DNA of 22,154 nt, from assembly GCA_001579985.1 (NCBI GenBank), contig LRSR01002335.1:1-22154 (forward strand), written 5' to 3'. Position numbers and translations under genes: made by a program. The DNA comes from Hypsibius dujardini (lineage: Eukaryota > Tardigrada > Eutardigrada > Parachela > Hypsibiidae). Below are positions 10,852 through 19,800 of the stretch, piece by piece; the first letter of the stretch is position 1; each line of letters opens with the position of its first letter. Below the pieces are notes generated by a model. That model was not told where the DNA came from. It saw only the letters and a program-made list of their open reading frames with translations, and made no database searches.

Positions 10852-11215
10852 TCATTTTAGATGATGGGAAGGGGAGGGGACCAATGGAAGGGTCATTCCG
10901 CGACTGTTCGGGCAGTGTCCGGCGGGATGGAGCCGGCATAGTTCTTCATCCTCGCTCTTGTCCAACCAAGTGTCCAATAACGAGAGCAAGCCCTCATGTG
11001 GGAGGAGTCTCTCAAAAAGGACCATCGAAATAACAAAATCCTGTTCTCTTGGATAAGGCAAGTACTAGTCTTCGTACCAGTACTCTTGACGAACTGAGAA
11101 AGAACTTACTGGATGTCCAATATAAATCTGGCTTGGAGTATTGAGCAGCAAGTAAAGCCAGCTCGCGGATATAAGCGGATCGGATTCCCGCCGATCTCGA
11201 TTGTCGTTCCTTCAT
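10852..11215 (-). CDS. Candidate small two-exon gene, unknown function
   Basis: Proposed exons are 11215-11110 and 11045-10852, joined over a 64-nt intron (donor GTAAGT, acceptor CCAAGAG). That size is typical of the receptor's introns. The join keeps phase and gives 99 aa starting MKERQSRSAGIRSAYIRELA. The segment REL...LAAQYSKPDLYW and the following FERLLPHEGLLSLLDTWLDK look like amphipathic helices with protein-like composition; the last 25 residues are Pro/Ser/His-rich. I do not recognise the family. The frame stays open upstream of 11215 to a TGA in the minus strand, so the true start or an earlier exon is uncertain. The acceptor is weak and another acceptor opens a different frame. Confidence 0.33.
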
Positions 11216-11300
11216 TGTTGGTTGCCCGATTCCTCTAGCGCGGATACGAACAAACGCACTGGACGACAATTTATGATTTCATTTCAAAGCTGATTAGGGA

Positions 11301-11324
11301 ATCCTGATCCTGATCCTGATCCTG
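11301..11324. repeat. ATCCTG hexamer tandem repeat, four copies
   Basis: Four exact ATCCTG units lie in the interval between the candidate minus-strand gene and Dmbx. It is a small microsatellite of no evident function. Confidence 0.9.
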
Positions 11325-11666
11325 CAGGACGAGTTTAGGCGCCGATCTCCGTCATACCTTGCTTCATTTTCCTAACCATTGCGCGTTGTTATCCAGTGTA
11401 TTTGCCTATAAGAACAAAATTTAGAGAGGGATCGGGACCTTCACAACTCACAATCAAATGGACGTGGGGTCATTCCATACACCCGCTTTCAGCATTTATC
11501 AAGCTGGCAAATTTTCCTACTGCTGCTGGACTATGGACCATACAGTCCATGACCTCTAATTGTTTTGCAAGATGGCTACTATTCGTTCCGTGCCTAAAAG
11601 AGGTATTTAGATCGACATAACACTGATCCGTTCTGACTTATTTGTTCGTGGCATCCACCAAGGTAG

Positions 11667-14295
11667 ATGCATCCTCATTATTATTACGGAATGCCCTATG
11701 GTTTCTCTGAGGCGCTTATAGGCTACGACAACACCATGTTGAATTACATCGCTGGTGGAGATATACGAAATTTTCATGGACTGTATGGGTTTCCTGCTGT
11801 GGGAGGTCCAGCTATCTCTTCCTATCACGGCACTTCATGCTCAGGTGAGGAGCTATACCACTCTAGAAATTACAAATTGAAATGTGACAAATTTTACCTA
11901 CATTTTAACATCTAATCCCATTTGGTGATGTTTTTCGTATTCTGCTCCAGATAACTCAGTGACCCTTCGAAAACAAAGACGGAGTCGGACTGCTTTCACA
12001 AATCAGCAGCTGACTACTCTTGAAAAAACATTTGCAAAAACTCACTACCCAGTAAGCAAAAGAACGATCAATATTCTGATGAGACGTAAACAACAGCGAT
12101 TGTCACGAACAGTGAACATAAGGTGATGGGACTTAAAATGGCTTTAACCCGTTCAGCGCCATATTATGGCCAGGTATGCTGAAACGTTGCTGAACGTGGT
12201 TATCGATCATCTTTCAGGACGTGGGTCTTCGTGAACAATTGGCACATTGTACTACACTACCGGAATCCAGAATCCAGGTAAACCGGTGTGACTGTAATTT
12301 TAATAACAGTTTGATTTTAAACGAACGTGGACAACGTATTGCACGGTGATAGATTGTCACTTATAATAGTTATTGTATCGTACAGACTGCAGAGCAGACA
12401 TTTAGAATACGCTTATAAGATAAGTGGCGGGTTTTTGAGGAAGGTTACCTATATGCATAAATAGTCTAATTATAATTGGCCGCCTTTGGCTATTGTACTC
12501 ACTCCGGCGATACTGCAGAATACATTTATATACAGTAGAGCTGTGCACGGTTAAAAAAATTCAATCCGCAAAGCGCACCGCAGCCCAATTTTTTAACCGC
12601 GACTGCACCGCACCCCGAGAAATTGACAAAACCGTACCGCCGCGGACCGCAAACAAATTTTTCTTAACCGCAACCGCACCGCAGACACCGCTAGATTCGA
12701 TCAAAATTTGTCTGTATTACTGTACAAAACAGAATGTCATCGCGAAAAAGTACCCGAAGTCCCGAACATGGCGCAAAGTTGATTTTAAATCGGAGCAGCT
12801 GGCTTAACGCACGGTTCTGTTCCATTTATGGACTCCAGTGACTTGCGAACTGATTAAAAGCACGAACCCTAACTTACTAGCGTAAACAAATGACGCGCTA
12901 TGTGGTGCAAACTACGGAAAGAGTTATCGTGCACAATTAAGTGGTTTTTTAGATATTTCGCGGTTTGCGGTGCGGTCTGCGGTGCGGTTTGCACACCTCT
13001 AGTCCCTATACAATGTACAGGGACCAGAATCCTTTTATACGAATTGCAAAAAATCTCATCGCATGATGAGTTATTGTTTCTGCGGCACACGAAAATCTAA
13101 AATGGGTAAGAGTAGGTGCCAAAGTACAAGGAAAGTGCAACCGGTTGAGGATAACATATTTTTTGCACTGGACTGACAATGCGAGAGAGGAATTCTTTAC
13201 TGTAAATGGATTCGAGACATTGTTCCGCCCTTTAAGATCTAACAAGGCGCCATTCACATATTACGTAATCAAAAAACGGCCTTTTTCTACCACCCAGATA
13301 ACCCAGATAATCGAAATGTTACTGGAGGGCGGGGCCTATTTTACTGTTGAGTAATCAAGGGTTCAAACCACCCACCTACCGACCTTTGATTACGTAATAT
13401 GTGAATGGCGCCCAAACAGTTTTCACACATATTTTCTATTAAATTGTAGGTAAAAGAGCTAACAAATCTGTTTTTGTTCAAAACAGTTAAAAAGCATGTA
13501 CTGTGAAATTTTTGGAGACCGGAATCTATCGGTTTGACAAAGTTTGGCAAACCCATCAAACACCGTCAAAACATGCGAGCCCTTGCGAGCCACAAACTAA
13601 TTTATCACGCGGAGCAGGTTTTGATAGTCTTTAATCCCAATGAAAACAAGAGCTGAAAGTTGGACATAAATTGTTATTTTTAACAAATCCGTCTCAGGTT
13701 TGGTTCAAGAACAGGAGAGCCAAAAATCGGAAACGTCTGAAGAATCAATTTTGTCCGGAGGAAGGCATCGACGAACCGAACTCTATTAATACTGAAGATG
13801 GCCCGACAACCAAACACGATGCGTCCAAATTTAAGCATCACTCCCTCGATTGCAAACTGGTAGGGGACGACACATCTGTTAGTTCTTCGTCACATGTTGA
13901 TCGAAGACCCGACTTCAAATCGAGCGATAAAGAAACCCCGATGCCACACAATTCCAACTACGAAAAGACAAGATCAGGTACTAATAATAAGTGTTTAATT
14001 TTCCCTTGTACGTGTAATAAGTTTATTTTTTCGCATATTTGCTGTAGGCAACCATGAAATCGTTAGGATGAGCAGCAATTTCATGCCAGAAGTACCTTAT
14101 CCTACTTACTGGACTCATATGGCGCCACCTATGCAACGAATGCAATCGCCAGTGCATGGGTCGAAACTCTTTCACTACCACCATCCGGGTGTCGGACCAT
14201 TTTCCGAACCATGGCACAGAAGCCTGTTCGAACAGGCACATAGCCTGGAACATTTACGGAATAAAGCGAGGCAGCATGCATCAAGCTTGAACTAA
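11667..14295 (+). CDS. Dmbx: Dmbx-type paired-like homeobox transcription factor
   Basis: Nuclear DNA-binding regulator. Exons 11667-11844, 11951-12051, 12218-12277, 13698-13977 and 14048-14295 join at GT-AG introns with consistent phases to 288 aa. The homeodomain is residues 68-127: [49 protein letters not shown]. Lys50 (WFKNRR) is the bicoid/Otx-type specificity residue. The blend RRSRTAFT + LEKTF + KTHYPDV + CT-LPE fits Dmbx better than Otx, Gsc or Pitx. The C-terminus has an OAR motif ([17 protein letters not shown]). The N-terminus [13 protein letters not shown] is Tyr-rich, as at the start of other Dmbx proteins. At 288 aa it is shorter than vertebrate Dmbx1, mostly between homeodomain and OAR. 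Introns interrupt the homeodomain between residues 26/27 and 46/47; the 46/47 site is common in paired-class genes. Family role: anterior neural patterning. Upstream non-coding exons may be missing. Confidence 0.9.
12536..13001. mobile_element. Non-autonomous hAT-like element in Dmbx intron 3
   Basis: The ends are inverted: TAGAGCTGTGCAC at 12536 and, as reverse complement, TAGAGGTGTGCAAACCGC ending at 13001. Next to each end are repeated ACCGCACCGC / GCGGTGCGGT subterminal motifs in opposite orientation (12540-12695 and 12957-12992), the pattern seen in hAT transposons. The body is 466 bp without transposase. No clean 8-bp target duplication is visible, though TATACA occurs on both sides; the ends may have drifted. 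The long ORF at 12493-12807 is only a reading of the subterminal repeats. Confidence 0.65.
13246..13412. mobile_element. 167-bp MITE with perfect 28-bp inverted repeats in Dmbx intron 3
   Basis: The terminal repeats 13246-13273 and 13385-13412 (starting GGCGCCATTCACATATTACG) are exact reverse complements. The element is bounded by CAA on both sides, a possible 3-bp target duplication. The centre carries no coding potential. Ends containing CATTCAYATATTACGTAA occur in insertion-sequence-like and PIF/Harbinger-like MITEs of animals, but the superfamily is not settled by this copy. Perfect arms suggest recent insertion. Confidence 0.75.
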
Positions 14296-16129
14296 ACTAA
14301 ACTCTCTAATTTTCATTTAATTATGAAAACTGAAATGGGTGCAACTAATGCCTCGCAACACCGTTTTGCATTTTGGAATGACATTCAACTTTCATAAATA
14401 ATATTCTGGGTAATCTTAAATAGCTAAAAGGCACGCATGTTGGATGCCCTGTTTCTGATGTTTTTGGGGATGCTTGATGACTCTAATACAGTAACCCGCT
14501 GCACTGTTAAGTTACTGTCTGTGGGCAACCCAATGATACCGTGCCGCCAAGTGCGTTGTAGCGGGAGTATTAACATCCTCAGGACCAGGCAGATTGTGTG
14601 GTGAGGAAGAACGGTCAGTAAAGAGATTGAGTCGGCCAGCCAGAAAGATTGACCGTCAGCTAAAGAGGAAAGCGATCCAATCGGAAGGTAAATGATTCGC
14701 TGGATAGGTAGATTATCAGATTGGAATGTCGAGGATGGATGGACATCCTGGAAGGGTTTCGGTCAGTCCGGGTGGACAAACCGAATGGTCAGCCCAACAG
14801 GTTCACATTCAGTCTCAATGGTCCGGATAGCTCAACGGATCACGCACCGTCCCGAAGTCCGGAAGGTTTCCGGAAGGTTTCCGACAGGTCCAGACAGCTA
14901 GAGCCAGTTCAGAAAGGGAGGATGGCCAGCCCGGGAATATATTCAATTGGTCCCGCATGGGACGGCAATTTCAGGTTTAGGGTCAGTTCGGAAAGTGTTC
15001 GGCACGTCCCCGAATGAATAGTTTATTCGGAGGACTCACTGCCGACTTATTCTATAGTACCTCACCACCTTCCAGACTTGCCACGAACCTATCAGCCCCG
15101 ACGGTGAAACGACCGAGCAAGCGGATCACCTTCCGGATTGAACGTCCACTTTCCAACGGAGCATGAAAAACACTTGTTCCGTCACTTGTGCTTTACACGG
15201 TTCTTTGTATCCCAAGGCTCCCCATTTGTGAATTTTAGGCGTCACAAATGAATTTTTAGGCTAATGTCATGCGTTCTAATAAATATGTCTACCAAAAAGC
15301 GGTGCTTTTATCACTGGGGAGATGTGATTTATAAATTACAAGTATTGCTCGGAAGCGGTATAACTGCCAGGTGGCACCACGTTTGCACCGGTGGCAAAAA
15401 AGTGTCTAAGAATTCCAATGGCATGGCAGCAAAAAAGTATCTAACGAATTGTATGCAACATCTACTTATTGATTCATTAAGAAATGGTTCTGGATCAGAT
15501 ACACGTGCAGGGAAATTCTGGACTACTTGCCAGTTTTTCTTTTCGGGGTGACGAATAAACTAAGGATCGCCAGTCATCCTTCCGGCTGAAACTGTCAGCT
15601 CTTCGGACTATCCGCTAATCAGTCCATGCAGTCAGTACCATTCGCCATCTTGACCAACTGTCAGCCGGTGGGGCCTGTAAGGCTGTCCAACCAGCTCACC
15701 AGTTTTGAGCGTCCCTAAAAACCGGGGGTTTTGAGTGATGCCCCTCGAAAGTGCCCCTGGTGCCCTTAAAAAACGGTTATACACGTGAGACTCTTATTGA
15801 CTAGTCCATTTTTTACAGTATTGTAGATCGAGTGGGTTCATAGAATTACGGATTGCGGCATAAACTGGCGTCAATACGCATGCAGCTGGATAATAGTAAC
15901 GTGGATAGAATCTGTGTATATTTTCTGTCCAATAAGCGCAGCTAGAATTTAATCGATATGTGCGGAATACACACAAGTAGTGCAAACGCAGTGAAGTGAA
16001 ACTGTATCCTGGATAGCGATGGGTACATGTGTTTGACGTATCAAATGCAAAGTCATCCAGCCAATGAGAGCTCCATTGACTTGAAGGACGGCACAGTGAG
16101 AAAAGAAGAGAGAAATTGCGTCGGCGTAA
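14296..16129. other. Intergenic region between Dmbx and Pitx with degenerate repeats
   Basis: The 3' flank of Dmbx begins here; CATAAA near 14393 is the nearest poly(A)-signal-like hexamer, with exact AATAAA only at about 15279 and 15554. From about 14580 to 15160 the sequence is rich in short recurring words (GGTCAG, GTCCGG, CCGGAAGG), including an 11-bp TCCGGAAGGTT unit repeated at about 14859-14880. Similar CTGTCAG/CAGTC words recur at 15590-15720, suggesting a worn repeat. ORFs 15264-15551 (+) and 15794-16162 (-) match nothing I know. Confidence 0.45.
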
Positions 16130-16360
16130 GAGACGGGGAGCCCTGGAAGTGTGGCATGGCAAATTATCAACAGCCGTTTGGAAATAGAAGCTTTCTATGG
16201 CAGTAGTGCAGTTCTCACTTCCAGATACTTTGATCTCATCCGCGCGGCCGAATATGACATTTTGATGGTGGAGCGGCTTAGGAAGAGCTTAGACCGGCGT
16301 AAACGCCAGTCCGACCGCGATTACCAGCAACAGCTCCCCAACCCTCATTCAGACGCGTAA
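16130..16360 (+). CDS. Short ORF or terminal exon of unknown gene, doubtful
   Basis: An open frame ending at a TAA at 16360 contains YFDLIRAAEYDILMVERLRK followed by a basic, Gln-rich tail (LDRRKRQSDRDYQQQ). Composition is protein-like. A pyrimidine-tract acceptor (TTCTCACTTCCAG, ending near 16224) could begin a last exon, and AATAAA (16362-16367) follows the stop. However, AAG|GTAAGA directly after it is also a strong donor, so the segment could instead be an untranslated upstream exon of Pitx. No family recognised and no convincing partner exon upstream. Confidence 0.22.
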   Translation, partial: ETGSPGSVAWQIINSRLEIEAFYGSSAVLTSRYFDLIRAAEYDILMVERLRKSLDRRKRQSDRDYQQQLPNPHSDA

Positions 16361-16853
16361 AAATAAAGGTAAGACCACCCTTCGCAGAATGCGCTCTTTT
16401 TAGCTAATATTCTGAAGGCCTTGATCAGCTCAAGCCGGATAGATTTAACAAGAGGCAAACAAATCTCGTCCTAACTACGATATTTGTCAGTCTCTTCCGC
16501 AAACCACAAAAGGCTTCCAATAACCATACTACATGGCACTGTTTTTATAAATGTTTCCTGCTAAAATTAGTCAGACAAATGTATATTTCAAGATAAAAGA
16601 GATTTCTTAAGCAAAATACAAACTGAAGGGCATTAACATGGCAGTATCAATTATTTTAATCGTAGCAATTATTCGACTTAATGACGTTGAATTATAAAAG
16701 GATATTAGGAAATATCAGCCGTTTAAAAGGGATAGCGCATATAGCTTTCCTGCCATCAAAGCAAAGGTCACCGCAACTGGTAGAGTACATTGAACATATT
16801 CTCCCACAGTGACTTTGGATTGCAAGATTTATGTTGGGTCTTATACATAATCC
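16361..16853. other. Proximal 5' flank of Pitx
   Basis: This non-coding stretch lies directly upstream of the Pitx start codon. It is AT-rich. Apart from the TATA-like site at 16693-16700, I see no defined element. Confidence 0.5.
16693..16720 (+). promoter_or_regulatory. TATA-box candidate for Pitx
   Basis: TATAAAAG at 16693-16700 lies about 160 bp before the Pitx ATG. A weak initiator-like TCAGCC follows, with its A at 16717, 24 nt downstream of the first T. If used, the leader would be about 137 nt and unspliced. Confidence 0.4.
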
Positions 16854-19800
16854 ATGGATCCCCTGTACAATATGAGCATGGATTTCGCGCACAGCAGCAA
16901 TCGAGCTGTTGACGCGGCTGAAAGAATACGTCAACCGCAACCTCAAACCCACATACAGATCCAGTCTCATCATCAGCACCATCATAGTCATGCTACGGCT
17001 AATTCTTCCACCGGATTTTGCCAGATTTCTTCGGGATTCCAGGCTACACATAAAATTGGGCGTCATCCCATGAATCTTCCGCAATCTTCATCCACTGCGG
17101 CGTTTTGTGTGGAGCAGCGTGCGGCCGCTAATACTTCTTGCGCTATTCCCGGGTCTGCCAATAAGTCCGGTAAGTTGCGTTGACCTTTCGGCTGCCATAT
17201 CCAAATTACATTTATCTACAAATTGCAGACCCATTTTCTATATTGAATAGAGTTTTCATTCTCTTTGATTTTGACATTGTTTTAGGCACGTATGATGGAG
17301 CAGGTCTTTCCTTGTGTAGAGAAAGAGGGAGAAGCGTTTAATTTATTGTACAAGCAAGCGTTAAAGTGATAGGGAATAAATGTGACATCTGATTAATTAA
17401 AGCATAGTAAGGGCAAGCAAAAGGGCAAGTCGAGTGAAGAGATTTGTTTAGGTTCGGGCAGAGTCCAGGACAGGGGAGGAACCCCCAGTGAGGCATGACT
17501 GCATTTGCATCAAAGATCCATTCAGCCACGAGGTTCATTATCAGCGGGACGCACTACCACCCGCCATCTAATTGACACTTTTGCATAGGAATGGAATGAC
17601 TGAACTAAACTCAAATTTCTCATAAAATACCTTCAACGTACTAAAGGAAAATAAGTTTGAACTGTCGAACAAGTTCAAACAACAATAACTAGTAACTAGA
17701 ATCACAACCATAGGTAATTCTTAGTTCAATCAAAAAGACTAATTAATTGACCAACTATAATTTACTTTCGCCGTTCCTTCTATCGCTCACACTGCACGGG
17801 CGCCTGCAGACATTATCAATAAAAATATTCCGTTAAATGAATCATTTTTAATAAATTGGTCAAACCGGAACCAATCGGGATAAAATGTGATCAACCGTTC
17901 TTGTAGAACGTGAAGGAATTTTTTGAAACGAACGGCCATCCCATTAATCAATCATCCTTACTGAGTTACGTGAGCTTTTGCAAGCAGCAAGATGGTGGGC
18001 AGATGAGAAACAGGAAATTTGATGCTGATAAAGTGGCGCACGTGGCCACTAATTTCACTCGCGACAACTGGACAATTTTGAATATTTCTGGCAGCGGCAG
18101 CTAGCCGCCTTCCATTTTGCCATTCATTTTGACTACTCCCGGTGACTGGGAAATTGCCAAATTTAAATTTCTACTTGTCAACAGGCGTCGTGGCCGCCTT
18201 CTAGAGAGAGAGAGAGGAGGTGCCGAGACTATATACCAACGACATCTGCTTGAACTTGTCAGTCAGAAGGGCAGTGAATATGCGACTGAACCGGTGGTGG
18301 GCCGAGCCTCTTTTCCATCGAATTAGAGCAACTCATTTCAATGATTAATTTTTCCCTTCCCTAAATTATAGAGTAAACATTCCGACAGCAATTGTTAACC
18401 TGATATCTCCAACACAGCCAGATTGGTGAATGACTTTTCGCTGCAGTCTTCTTACCAAAAATAGCATCCTCAGATTGAGAAAGAAAAAGTAAATTTAGTG
18501 CATTTTGTGTATTCTTCTCGCAACGTAACCCAAAAGATCGGGATATGTAGACGATGAGGTGATGTGAGTCGCGTAACTCCGTATCCTTCCGTATCTTTTT
18601 ATCTCCGTAATGTGCTTCAGCACACCAATTTGAAATAGATTGAGCTCGACGAGGCCTCTCACCTCATCCCAAGATTGTTAGTAAAAGTTGGCGTGATCAT
18701 CTTCACACACCGGTATGTCCACGGGTGTACACCTCACCTTATCGACTATAACCCGGTCTAAAGTCCGAAGGTCTGTAACAATTTCCATGAAGAAAGACTG
18801 TGAGTGGGTACCCATACTTAACTTCTCACTGGCTCACTGGAGTACAAGACACGCCCACTTAGAATATTTTTTTTATCTTTCTTAGGTGGACTATCTGGGG
18901 CGAATGCGGTGGAGGCTCGCAACATCAGTGACGGAGGACGAGAGGATAAACGATCCGAGGATGAAGCCGCAGCGGATTCTGACGAGGAGGCCAAGCGGAA
19001 ACTCAAGCGCCAACGGCGTCAGAGAACCCACTTTACAAGTCAACAACTTCAAGGTGCGAATAAAATGTTATTTAACATTGAGCAAAGTATGTAACGCTTC
19101 AAGACATTTACAATACTCAATCTTTCAGATCTCGAGGCAGTGTTCTCTAGGAATCGATATCCAGTAAGTTGAGTTGAGCAATCGTTTTTGCTCAAATTAA
19201 GTATGAGCAACTAGATAGGTCACACTTCTGCGATCCGTTGCTGTAAATGGGTCAAGTTTTGCCAATGTCCTTGTACTTTATTCTTTTTGTAACCCATCAG
19301 GACATGCAAACACGAGAGGAGATTGCTATGTGGACAAGTCTAACGGAGCCAAGAGTTCGGGTAAGTGTAGTAACTGTCGTTCTGTCAATATATTTCGTGA
19401 AAGTTTCTCGTATGAATTACTAGTAAAGTGTACATCGTAATAAGAGACGCAGGCTAGACGAATGGCAAACCCAAATGAAAAGATGAATTTCAAGCTGAGG
19501 GATAAGAAGCAGTTGCTAGACGGAACTCAGGCTGTTTTTCCACAAGAAAATAAAATAATCGGAGTGAATAGCACAAATGTGACCCTACCAATTCATATAT
19601 ATTAACAGAAATTGTGCCAATCACTGACTGACTGACTGGTCTGCGCAGTTGAGTGATTACAATTCGAGCAGATACTGACGTGTGTACGAGTACAATCGAA
19701 ATGCAATCGCTTGATGAGATTCATTCCGACACACGGACGGTCTCCATAATCCCTTTTCTGAGGCTGTGGAATTGCATGAGGATTTAGCTAGCTGGAGTCT

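Noticed and set aside
10405-10939. Overlapping ORFs of 105 aa (+) and 128 aa (-)
   Set aside because: They lie on opposite strands over the same bases with no family match. Only the segment near 10814-10740 has exon-like edges and it does not join in phase to neighbours.
12493-12807. 104-aa plus-strand ORF upstream in Dmbx intron 3
   Set aside because: Its sequence is the ACCGC subterminal repeats of the hAT-like element read as protein.
13355-13375. GGGTTCAAACCACCC resembling a tRNA T-arm
   Set aside because: It is inside the MITE and no other tRNA arms are present.
15794-16162. 122-aa minus-strand ORF rich in Tyr, Arg and Ser
   Set aside because: No recognisable motif, composition looks random, and no splice partners in phase were found.
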